Origin: CAYOXM01 sp964407925
GTDB taxonomy: Bacteria; Patescibacteriota; Patescibacteriia; SG8-24
Direction: 5' to 3'
DNA: 8,422 nt
Assembly: GCA_964407925.1 (NCBI GenBank)
Contig: CAYOXM010000041.1
Location: 1 to 8,422, forward strand
Shown here one piece after another: positions 1 through 5,579 of the stretch (position 1 is its first letter; every line of letters starts with the position of its first letter). Under the pieces are notes generated by a model that made no database searches, was not told the origin of the DNA, and was given only the letters and a program-made list of their open reading frames with translations. The position numbers were made by a program, and so were the translations under genes.

Positions 1-44
1 ACTGCCGCGTATTTCGCAACGATGCCGATGGTGGAATTCGCCAT
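1..44 (-). CDS. Start of an unidentified gene (5' end only)
   Basis: A reading frame opens with ATG at 44-42 and runs off the window edge without a stop, encoding MANSTIGIVAKYAAV. It starts about 18 bases after the predicted transcription start of the promoter at 69-97. No Shine-Dalgarno sequence precedes the ATG, as is also true of most genes in this window. The fragment is too short to assign to a family. In a division cluster the next gene would often be ftsI/pbp2 or mraY, but nothing in these 15 residues shows that. It is kept because promoter, short leader and open frame line up. Confidence 0.4.
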   Translation of the reverse strand, partial: MANSTIGIVAKYAA

Positions 45-68
45 GAACGGCCGATTACAGACAGCTTA

Positions 69-97
69 AGTATAGCAAAAAAAGCCGCCTTTTTAAA
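69..97 (-). promoter_or_regulatory. Predicted sigma70-type promoter with extended -10
   Basis: Read on the minus strand, the -10 element is TATACT (74-69), preceded by TG one base upstream (extended -10, TGCTATACT). A -35-like TTTAAA (97-92) lies exactly 17 bases upstream. The -10 matches 5 of 6 consensus positions and the -35 matches 4 of 6. It would start transcription at about position 62, just ahead of the ATG at 44. It overlaps the terminator of the preceding division genes. Confidence 0.55.
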
Positions 98-104
98 GAC
101 GCCC
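77..104 (-). terminator. Probable intrinsic terminator after ftsL
   Basis: On the minus strand the arms CGTCTT (101-96) and AAGGCG (91-86) pair around the loop TAAA, with one U-G wobble. After two bases comes a run of seven T (83-77). The hairpin is short and the outer pairs are imperfect, so strength is uncertain. Its position, about 20 bases after the ftsL-like stop codon, fits the end of the mraZ-rsmH-ftsL unit. Confidence 0.5.
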
Positions 105-124
105 TTTTCGTTCCGCCGCCCGCC

Positions 125-478
125 TTATTTGACCGCCACGGCGCCGCCCGCCGCCGTCACGTATTCAACGCCCACGACCGGAATGAAACCCAAACCCTGC
201 ACGCGGCCATCGATGGAGTCCATCGTCTGCCGCGCCACGGCCTCAATGCCGAGCCGCTGCCCCTCTTCCTCGAGACTGGAAATCCTCTTCTCGAGCGCGC
301 GGATGGTGAACCCCTTCGTCGATGCCTGCGTGTTCAACACGAGATAGCCGACGAACGCGGCGATGGTGCCGGCGATCAGCAAGACGTTGATGACGCGCGT
401 ATCCGTGAACTGGAAGGCTCCCGGAGCCGCTTGGCCCGGACGCGCGTATGCGGGAGTGTTCTTCGCTTCGACGTGCAT
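125..478 (-). CDS. ftsL: FtsL-like cell division protein
   Basis: This 117-residue protein has the FtsL/DivIC layout: a cytoplasmic N-terminus of about 28 residues, one membrane segment at about 29-48, then a predicted extracytoplasmic coiled coil at about 57-85 with regular hydrophobic spacing. A short tail (about 88-108) reads like the end of many bacterial FtsL proteins. FtsL forms a trimeric complex with FtsB/DivIC and FtsQ/DivIB that recruits and activates the septal peptidoglycan synthase FtsWI. The sequence family is poorly conserved, so the name rests on topology plus position directly after rsmH, the usual place of ftsL. The gene begins 11 bases after the rsmH stop without a Shine-Dalgarno sequence, which suggests translational coupling. 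The stop is TAA. The CDS is secure; the name is likely. Confidence 0.8.
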   Translation of the reverse strand: MHVEAKNTPAYARPGQAAPGAFQFTDTRVINVLLIAGTIAAFVGYLVLNTQASTKGFTIRALEKRISSLEEEGQRLGIEAVARQTMDSIDGRVQGLGFIPVVGVEYVTAAGGAVAVK

Positions 479-489
479 GGTTTCGTAGC

Positions 490-1389
490 CTATTTTTTTA
501 CGATGACGCGCAGTTTCGCGCTTCGCGCGCGGGGATTGGCCGCGACCTCCTCGTCGCCCGCGACGACCGGACGCTTCGTCACGGATGCCACGTTCCCCTT
601 CCGTTCCTCTTCCCGGAAGAACCGCTTCACGATGCGATCCTCAAGCGAGTGGAACGAGATGACCGCCAGCCGGCCGCCGGGCGCGAGCGCCGCGAGCAGG
701 TCCGGAAGTGCCGCCTTCAGGTTGCCGAGCTCGTCGTTCGTCGCGATACGAAGGGCCTGGAAGGTGCGTGTCGCGAAGTGCAGCCGCCCGCGCCTGTAGG
801 CTGCGGGAACCGCGTTCGCGACGATGTCGACCAGCTGGAACGTGCCGAGGATCTTCTCGTGACGCCGCGCGCGCACTATCGCCTGGGCGATCCGCCGCGC
901 GAACCGCTCCTCGCCGTACTCGGCGATGATCCGCGCGATGTCGTCCTCGTTCCAACCGTTCACGATGGACGCGGCGGACAAGTCCTGACCGGCGTCGTAC
1001 CGCATGTCGAGCGGGCCGTCGAAACGGAAACTGAATCCGCGCGCGGGATCGTCGATTTCGATCGACGAATAGCCTAGGTCGAGAAGCGCCGCCTGAATCG
1101 GCCCGAAGGAGAGGGTTAGGAGGACCCGCCCGACGTTCCTGTAGCTCTCGCGGACAAGCATTGCGCGAGAACCGAAACGATCGAGATTTCTCCGGGCCGT
1201 TTCAAGCGCCGCTTCGTCGAGATCGAACCCGAGGAGCTTGCCGTCCGGCGCGTTCCGTTCGAGCAGTGCGGCCGCGTGGCCCCCTGCGCCGACGGTGCAG
1301 TCGACGACATTCTCCCCCGGCACGAGCCCGAGGGCGCTGACGGCTTCGTTCAAAAGGACGGGGACGTGCGGACGTTTTTCGTTTTCCAT
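490..1389 (-). CDS. rsmH: 16S rRNA (cytosine(1402)-N(4))-methyltransferase RsmH (MraW)
   Basis: RsmH uses S-adenosylmethionine to methylate N4 of C1402 in the decoding centre of 16S rRNA. The 299-residue protein is close to the usual length of about 310. Visible motifs are the N-terminal HVPVLLNEAV (8-17), the SAM-binding DCTVGAGGHA (30-39), DLGYSS (104-109, where most members have DLGVSS), RGFSFR (117-122), the signature FHSLEDRIVK (246-255) and the C-terminal NPRARSAKLR (285-294). The start is the ATG at 1389-1387, giving MENEKRPHVP; the frame stays open further upstream but those codons lie across mraZ and match no RsmH. It begins 17 bases after the mraZ stop with only a weak purine-rich stretch before it. 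It is the middle gene of mraZ-rsmH-ftsL and ends in TAG. Confidence 0.97.
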   Translation of the reverse strand: MENEKRPHVPVLLNEAVSALGLVPGENVVDCTVGAGGHAAALLERNAPDGKLLGFDLDEAALETARRNLDRFGSRAMLVRESYRNVGRVLLTLSFGPIQAALLDLGYSSIEIDDPARGFSFRFDGPLDMRYDAGQDLSAASIVNGWNEDDIARIIAEYGEERFARRIAQAIVRARRHEKILGTFQLVDIVANAVPAAYRRGRLHFATRTFQALRIATNDELGNLKAALPDLLAALAPGGRLAVISFHSLEDRIVKRFFREEERKGNVASVTKRPVVAGDEEVAANPRARSAKLRVIVKK

Positions 1390-1406
1390 TTCTTTTTTCG
1401 TCAGGT

Positions 1407-1838
1407 TCAGACGCCGAGTTCGCCCATCCGTTCCGCGATGTCGTTCGAATCCTTCTCCGTCTTCGCCTTGTACTTCTCCCACGTCTTGCGGTCCCAGATT
1501 TCGATCCTGCTGTAGAGCCCCGCGACGACGACGTCCTTGCCGAGCTTCGCGTATTTGCGGAGGTATTCCGGCAGGACCGCCCTCCCCTGCTTGTCCACTT
1601 CGACGTCCATCGCACCGGCGAGCATCAACCGGCTGAACGCGCGCGCGTCCTTCTGGCTGAACGGCAACGACGAAAGCTTTTCGGCGAGCTTTTTCCATTC
1701 GTCCATCGCGAAGACGAAGAGGCAGTTGTCGAGCCCCCGCGTCACGACGGCCCCGCCCGAAAGCTTCTCGCGGAACTTCATCGGGATGGCCAGCCGACCC
1801 TTCTCGTCGACCAGATGGTGGTACTCGCCGATAAACAT
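1407..1838 (-). CDS. mraZ: Transcriptional regulator MraZ
   Basis: MraZ is a ring-forming DNA-binding protein that binds TGG-rich direct repeats before its own gene and controls the division and cell-wall cluster. The 143-residue protein has the family's two SpoVT/AbrB-like half domains. The first begins MFIGEYHHLVDEKGR with DEKGR at 11-15; the second has DKQGR at 82-86 followed by AVLPEYLRKYA. Length and start match the family. The bases just before ATG are pyrimidine-rich (TCACTCCTCCC) and contain no Shine-Dalgarno sequence, yet the highly typical N-terminus leaves no other start. It is first gene of the unit with rsmH and ftsL, behind a promoter carrying six candidate MraZ boxes, so negative autoregulation is likely. 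Confidence 0.97.
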   Translation of the reverse strand: MFIGEYHHLVDEKGRLAIPMKFREKLSGGAVVTRGLDNCLFVFAMDEWKKLAEKLSSLPFSQKDARAFSRLMLAGAMDVEVDKQGRAVLPEYLRKYAKLGKDVVVAGLYSRIEIWDRKTWEKYKAKTEKDSNDIAERMGELGV

Positions 1839-1886
1839 GGGAGGAGTGAAAAGATTCCCGTGCAGCGGGCAGAGATACGGAAACGA

Positions 1887-1908
1887 TTAAGGCGCAGTTT
1901 TGCCTTAA
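1887..1908 (-). promoter_or_regulatory. Inverted repeat in the mraZ leader
   Basis: A perfect 7-base inverted repeat, TTAAGGC and GCCTTAA, encloses an 8-base loop (1894-1901). It lies immediately downstream of the last MraZ box and 49-70 bases before the mraZ ATG. With transcription starting near 1937 it would fold as a small hairpin in the 5' untranslated leader. It could instead be a dimeric protein site in DNA. No T tract follows, so it is not a terminator. The function is unknown. Confidence 0.45.
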
Positions 1909-1964
1909 CCCCATTTATCCCCACTTGAAACCACTACGTTTCCATCATACTCCAAAATCATCCA
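1909..1964 (-). promoter_or_regulatory. MraZ-box operator: six TGG direct repeats
   Basis: On the minus strand six TGG triplets start at 1964, 1954, 1944, 1933, 1923 and 1913. The spacings are 10, 10, 11, 10 and 10 bases, about one helical turn each. The two copies nearest the gene are the fullest matches, TGGGG, in the contexts AGTGGGGATA and AATGGGGTTA. MraZ in other bacteria binds TGGG-type repeats at 10-base spacing before mraZ. The first two repeats fall in the promoter spacer, the third touches the end of the -10 element, and the last three are downstream of the predicted start, so bound MraZ should block RNA polymerase. Confidence 0.8.
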
Positions 1965-1972
1965 CATGACAA
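1944..1972 (-). promoter_or_regulatory. Predicted sigma70-type promoter of mraZ-rsmH-ftsL
   Basis: On the minus strand TTGTCA (1972-1967) and TATGAT (1949-1944) are separated by exactly 17 bases. Each matches 5 of 6 consensus positions. Transcription would begin near 1937 and give a leader of about 100 bases before the mraZ ATG at 1838. The promoter lies between the upstream terminator (2003-2030) and mraZ and is interleaved with the MraZ boxes. Confidence 0.75.
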
Positions 1973-2002
1973 TAGTCCCCCGCCCCGCAGGATTACGTAA
2001 TG

Positions 2003-2030
2003 AAAAAAAAACCGCGCAACTGCGCGGTTT
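2003..2030 (-). terminator. Intrinsic terminator after the Ham1-like gene
   Basis: On the minus strand the arms AAACCGCGC and GCGCGGTTT pair perfectly around the tetraloop AGTT, and the right arm runs into a T tract ending at 2003. It begins four bases after the stop codon of the gene at 2035-2637. This ends the probable uvrC-to-Ham1 unit. There is no matching T tract on the plus strand, so it works in one direction. Confidence 0.92.
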
Positions 2031-2034
2031 GCGG

Positions 2035-2637
2035 TCATTCTTCGAACGACGTCGTGCTGTGCAGGATGGCCGAGGCGAGGTTCCGATATGCCAGTTCCGT
2101 TTCAGGCCTGCTGCGGTACGCCAGCAGTTCCTCGGCGGTCATTTCGGCGATGGTCTTTCCGCAGCCGTCCGGAATGAACAGCGCCGCCATCGGCGACTTG
2201 TGCCCTTTCGGATCGCCGCGCGACGCCGGAGCGACGATGCCCGTCTCGCGTCGCACGAACGTGAGCGGCACGGGCAAGATGGGATTTGCGTACGCGACGG
2301 CATCGACGAACGCGCAGGCGCGTGCCGAGGCGTCGGGGTGGCGCGCGAGCAAATCGAGGTAGCCCTGCGTGCCGATCTTCGCGGTGACGTGCTTCACGTA
2401 GGGTCCGGGGAAGCCGCCTAGCGCGTCTATGTGAAATGCCGAATCGACGACCATGACTGGAGCGCCGAGTATGGTGAGCGCTGCGCGAACCTTGCCGAGC
2501 GCGATGTCCTGCGCGGCATCGGCCTGCAGCTCGGGAAGATCGAGGTCGACACGTTCGACCGCGATGCCGTAGGCGCCGAGCACGCGGGCCACGCTCGTCA
2601 CCTTGGCCGCGTTCGTCGTCGCAAAGAGCACCTTCAT
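2035..2637 (-). CDS. Divergent Ham1/RdgB/ITPA-family nucleotide pyrophosphatase
   Basis: This family hydrolyses non-canonical purine nucleotides (ITP, dITP, XTP) to monophosphates and pyrophosphate in the cytosol, keeping them out of DNA and RNA. The 200-residue length is typical. Recognisable parts are the phosphate-binding ATTNAAK (6-12), DLDLPELQ (31-38), the catalytic-loop region VVDSAFHIDALGGFPGPY (63-80) and FIPDG...KTIAEM (154-166). Three conserved points differ: the usual acidic pair (ED or DD) is VD here, leaving D65; the aromatic-Asp-Pro stretch (GWDP/GYDP) before FxPDG is replaced by SPMAAL; and the C-terminal SHR base-recognition motif reads AYR. The fold is clear, but substrate preference may differ, so no rdgB symbol is given. 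The gene has one of the few strong Shine-Dalgarno sequences here and is last in its unit. Confidence 0.87.
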   Translation of the reverse strand: MKVLFATTNAAKVTSVARVLGAYGIAVERVDLDLPELQADAAQDIALGKVRAALTILGAPVMVVDSAFHIDALGGFPGPYVKHVTAKIGTQGYLDLLARHPDASARACAFVDAVAYANPILPVPLTFVRRETGIVAPASRGDPKGHKSPMAALFIPDGCGKTIAEMTAEELLAYRSRPETELAYRNLASAILHSTTSFEE

Positions 2638-2645
2638 ATCGTGCC

Positions 2646-2653
2646 CCTCCTCC
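2646..2653 (-). promoter_or_regulatory. Strong ribosome binding site of the Ham1-like gene
   Basis: On the minus strand GGAGGAGG ends 8 bases before the ATG at 2637, which fixes that start. It stands out because neighbouring genes lack a recognisable Shine-Dalgarno sequence. It follows the only larger gap (40 bases) inside the uvrC-to-Ham1 unit, where translational coupling is less available. Confidence 0.75.
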
Positions 2654-2677
2654 GAGGCGCGGTCATCCTACCGCGCG

Positions 2678-3133
2678 TCAACGCACGGTCAACTGCCACC
2701 ACAGGAACGCCGCGACCGCGAGCTGGAGCGGCACGCCCGCCCACGCGGGCAAGGGAATCTCGAAAAAGTTATGGTTCGCGTAATGGATCTTCTCATGCGG
2801 CCCGAACAGCTTCCGCTTGGCCAGCTTCTCGAGTCCCCACATGACGTCCGGCACGAAGGAACCGAGCGCGGCCGCGGCGAGCGGCAACGAGAAACCGTTG
2901 CGCGCGGTCATGAAGGAGAACGCGGCGAGGGCGACCGCGCCGTCGACGGCGACGATAGCCATGAGTCGGCGGACCTCGTTCCCCTTCTTCGTCCACTCGC
3001 CCACCTCCTCGTCGCCGTGCGGGAAAAAATCGGCGAGATAATGCGAAAGCCAGCCGATGCCGAACGCGGCGACGGGATTCGAGACTCCGGCGGCGAGCGT
3101 CATGCCGACGGCAGCGTGTCCTACGAGATACAT
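2678..3133 (-). CDS. Small polytopic membrane protein with His/Asp motifs, possibly YdjM-like
   Basis: This 151-residue protein has hydrophobic segments at about 8-29, 57-75, 82-100 and 129-148. Conserved-looking polar residues sit at membrane edges: H6, then SHYLADFFPHGDE with H31, D35, H39 and D41, then D96 in SFVPDVMWG, and a later group with H113, H117 and H121. An N-terminal His followed by an SHxxxDxxPH-like element recalls the YdjM/DUF457 group of predicted metal-dependent membrane hydrolases, but the match is by eye and function is unproven. Its ATG shares one base with the stop of the upstream fusion gene (TGATG), so translation is probably coupled. No Shine-Dalgarno sequence is seen. 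The Ham1-like gene follows after 40 bases. That it is a gene is well supported; its role is open. Confidence 0.8.
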   Translation of the reverse strand: MYLVGHAAVGMTLAAGVSNPVAAFGIGWLSHYLADFFPHGDEEVGEWTKKGNEVRRLMAIVAVDGAVALAAFSFMTARNGFSLPLAAAALGSFVPDVMWGLEKLAKRKLFGPHEKIHYANHNFFEIPLPAWAGVPLQLAVAAFLWWQLTVR

Positions 3134-4392
3134 CAGCGTGCGATGAGAAGATGATTGAAACCCGCCTCGAACGTCGAGCAGCGCACGTCCGCGAAACCCG
3201 CATCCCGCGCCATGCCGACGAGTTCGCCGCGGCCGAAGTACCGCTTATGTTCCTCGATTTCCTCGCGATCGATCACGCGGAGCCGCGCGAGCGCCTCGAG
3301 CACCGGCTGCGCGGCGGGCGCGGGTACGGTGAGCACGAGTTCGCCGCCGGCGTCGAGCAGACGCCGTGCGTCGGCCAAGAACGCCGCGGGGTCGTTCATG
3401 TGCTCGAGCACCGCGAGGCCGACGATCTTCGTGAACCGCCGATCGGAAAACGGCGGCAGCGCACCATCGTCCGACGGCAGGAACTCGGCCGCGCCGTCGC
3501 GCTGCGGCACGGAAATCCGGGCGTCGACGCCGACGTATGACGCGCCGAGGTCGCGCATGCGTCCCCACAGGTAGCGGTCTGTACCGCAACCGACGTCCAG
3601 GACGCGGTCACGGGACCGGATGCGCGCGAGCGCCTTGTCCGCGCGCAGTCGGCGGAGCAGCCTGTCGGCGGCGTTCCACCGGCCCTTCGGCTTCCACGCG
3701 CGCCACCGCGCGAGCGTCGCCACGGCCCACGCGCCGTCGGAGGCGCGAATCTTCTTTCCGTCGGCGAAACCGCGCGGTTCGTACCGTATGGGCACTTCGA
3801 TCACGGGCGTACCGAGACGGGCGAGCTTCGCGGTGACCTCGGCGCAGAATTCGAACCGGCGCGACCGGAGATCCATGCGACGCAGGTCGTCCGCCGGCAG
3901 CAATTTGTACCCGGTCGGCATGTCGGTGAGCCGCAGGCCGTAACACGCGTTCGCGACCGCTGTCACCGCCTTGCCGCCGAAATGGAACAGCCGGGACGAA
4001 TAGCGGTTTTCACGCAAGTTGCGAGAACCGTACACGGCACTGCGCCTCGGCGCGTTTCTGTACGCGGCGACGAGCGCGGCGATGTCTGCCGGATCGTACT
4101 CCTCGTCCGCGTCCTGGATGAGCACGGCTTCGCCGCGCACCGAAGGCAGGGCGGAAGCGACGGCGCTCCCCTTTCCGCGGTTGCGCTCGCCGCGAATCAC
4201 CGTGAGCCCCGCGCGGCCGCGCATGCCGGAGAGGATGTCAGGCGTTCCGTCCGTCGACCCGTCGTCGGCGACGACGACATGGATGTCGAGACCCTGCACG
4301 CGCACGCCGAAGAGGCGGTCGAGAACGCGGGCGACGGTTCTCTCCTCGTTGAAGCACGGCACGATGACGGTCAGGGTGCGGAGCGGCTGCAT
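3133..4392 (-). CDS. Fusion protein: GT2 polyprenyl-phosphate sugar synthase-like domain plus SAM methyltransferase
   Basis: The 419-residue protein has two domains. Residues about 6-235 are a family 2 glycosyltransferase of the dolichyl-phosphate mannose synthase type, with VPCFNEE (11-17), DDGSTDGT (43-50), NRGKGSA (71-77), the metal-binding QDADEEYDP (93-101), DMPTGYKLL (157-165) and EVPIRYEPR (199-207). Such enzymes move a sugar from a nucleotide donor to a polyprenyl phosphate on the inner membrane face. Residues about 260-419 are a class I methyltransferase: SAM-binding VLDVGCGTDRYL (264-275), GVD (288-290) and GLAVLEHMNDP (325-335). There is no membrane segment, unlike many bacterial DPM1 relatives. 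The ATG at 4392 lies 2 bases after the upstream stop; a TTG 57 bases further up would overlap that gene and add residues not needed by the domain. The GT-C-like neighbour may use its product. Sugar and methyl acceptor are unknown. Confidence 0.88.
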   Translation of the reverse strand: MQPLRTLTVIVPCFNEERTVARVLDRLFGVRVQGLDIHVVVADDGSTDGTPDILSGMRGRAGLTVIRGERNRGKGSAVASALPSVRGEAVLIQDADEEYDPADIAALVAAYRNAPRRSAVYGSRNLRENRYSSRLFHFGGKAVTAVANACYGLRLTDMPTGYKLLPADDLRRMDLRSRRFEFCAEVTAKLARLGTPVIEVPIRYEPRGFADGKKIRASDGAWAVATLARWRAWKPKGRWNAADRLLRRLRADKALARIRSRDRVLDVGCGTDRYLWGRMRDLGASYVGVDARISVPQRDGAAEFLPSDDGALPPFSDRRFTKIVGLAVLEHMNDPAAFLADARRLLDAGGELVLTVPAPAAQPVLEALARLRVIDREEIEEHKRYFGRGELVGMARDAGFADVRCSTFEAGFNHLLIAR

Positions 4393-4394
4393 GG

Positions 4395-5579
4395 TCAGGA
4401 AACCATCTGCATGAAATAGAAGAAGAAAAATGCGGCGTTTGTTACGCAAGAAACGGCGATGACGGCCTTCATGCCGTCGCCGACGCCGGCACGGGCGAAG
4501 CGGTCCAGGAGCAGCAGGTACAGGAACGGCAGCACGTCATTGAGATACCGCGGCCCGAACTGGCGGAATCCGGTCGTATAGTACGGAAGGAACACGCACA
4601 TCGCGGCGACGAACGCCGCCATGCCGGCCAACCACTTCCTGCGCCCGCTTTTCGGCGGCAGGAAGGCGAACAAAAACGCAGGGGAAACGACGAAGAAGCT
4701 GATGCCTTCCGGATCGACGACGCGCCACCCTTCGCCCGAGGACGGCGGCGCGAGGAAATAGTACCACGCGTTCCTCCCGACGTTGCGGAGCGAGAAGAGA
4801 CCGTGGCTGCGCCGCTCGGCGAGCGCGGGAACGTCGAGATGCGAATCAGCGTAGCCGTTGTCGAACGGGCTGCCGAATCGCGCGACGTTATACGCGCCGA
4901 GGAGCGCGAGAACGACGACGATCGGCGCCGCCATGCGCGCGAGCCGCGTCAGGCGCTCCTTCATCGTGACGGGACGAAGCAGCGTCTCGACGCCGAAATA
5001 TGCCAGGGCGACGACCGCGGTAAGCCGCGAGGCCAGAGCCAAACCTGCCAATGCGCCGACCATTTCCGGACGGTCTTTTCCGCGCTGCTCGAGGAGCGCC
5101 GCGAGAACGGCCGCGAGAACGACGGCATGCCCGAGCTGCCATGGCCCGTGGAGCGCGAGCGCGCCGACGGCCACGGAACCGCCGCACAGCGCAAGCACGG
5201 ACCACGCCGCGTCGCGGGCGGAAAGGCCGTGTCGGCGGGCGAGCGCGAACGCGGCGGAGACGATCGCCGCGGCAAGCGCCAGCTGCAGGACGGCGATGGA
5301 CCATTGCGCCTGGCCGAACAGCGCCGCGAAAGGCATGAGCAGTATCGCAGGCAACGGACCGAGTGGCCAGAAATACTGGCCGCCGCGCACGGTGACGTCC
5401 ATCAGGCTGTACGCGTCGACGGGGCCGCGCGGCAACGCCAGGCTGCCGTGCAGAAAGGCGTCCGCAAGCCATAGGAACTGGCTGTCGCTCGTGGTAAAGG
5501 AAAGGTTGAAAAACAGGATCACGGACGCGACCAGGAACGCGACGGCTCCGAGCGCGGCGGTTTCAACCCTGCGCGTCAT
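4395..5579 (-). CDS. Polytopic membrane protein, GT-C/GT39-like glycosyltransferase
   Basis: This 394-residue integral membrane protein has about nine to eleven hydrophobic segments. The first (about 8-27) is followed by an extracytoplasmic loop with TTSDSQFLWLADAF (29-42), the position where GT-C enzymes carry their catalytic acidic residues. Other features seen in GT39/ArnT-like proteins are YNVARFGSPFDNGY (230-243) and FGPRYLNDVLPFLYLLLLD (341-359). GT-C enzymes take sugars from polyprenyl-phosphate donors and attach them to proteins, lipids or glycans outside the cytoplasmic membrane. Its ATG overlaps the uvrC stop by four bases (ATGA), and the next gene, a DPM1-like GT2, starts 2 bases after its own stop. 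That arrangement suggests donor synthesis and transfer by adjacent genes. Acceptor and exact family cannot be settled by eye. Confidence 0.85.
   Translation of the reverse strand: MTRRVETAALGAVAFLVASVILFFNLSFTTSDSQFLWLADAFLHGSLALPRGPVDAYSLMDVTVRGGQYFWPLGPLPAILLMPFAALFGQAQWSIAVLQLALAAAIVSAAFALARRHGLSARDAAWSVLALCGGSVAVGALALHGPWQLGHAVVLAAVLAALLEQRGKDRPEMVGALAGLALASRLTAVVALAYFGVETLLRPVTMKERLTRLARMAAPIVVVLALLGAYNVARFGSPFDNGYADSHLDVPALAERRSHGLFSLRNVGRNAWYYFLAPPSSGEGWRVVDPEGISFFVVSPAFLFAFLPPKSGRRKWLAGMAAFVAAMCVFLPYYTTGFRQFGPRYLNDVLPFLYLLLLDRFARAGVGDGMKAVIAVSCVTNAAFFFFYFMQMVS

Noticed and set aside
448..1077. Plus-strand open frame of 209 residues opposite rsmH
   Set aside because: It is the antisense shadow of rsmH, whose motifs are unmistakable, and shows no family motifs of its own.
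1836..1890. Tiny plus-strand frame starting ATGGGAGGAGTG opposite the mraZ leader
   Set aside because: It has only 16 codons, no ribosome binding site, and lies over the mraZ start and leader.
490..1914. A longer 474-residue version of rsmH starting near 1914
   Set aside because: The extra N-terminal part lies across mraZ in another frame and resembles no RsmH; MENEKRPHVP at 1389 is a typical RsmH start.
4393..4449. A TTG start 57 bases upstream for the GT2-methyltransferase fusion
   Set aside because: It would overlap the end of the GT-C-like gene and add 19 residues before the normal GT2 start; the ATG at 4392, 2 bases after the upstream stop, is better.
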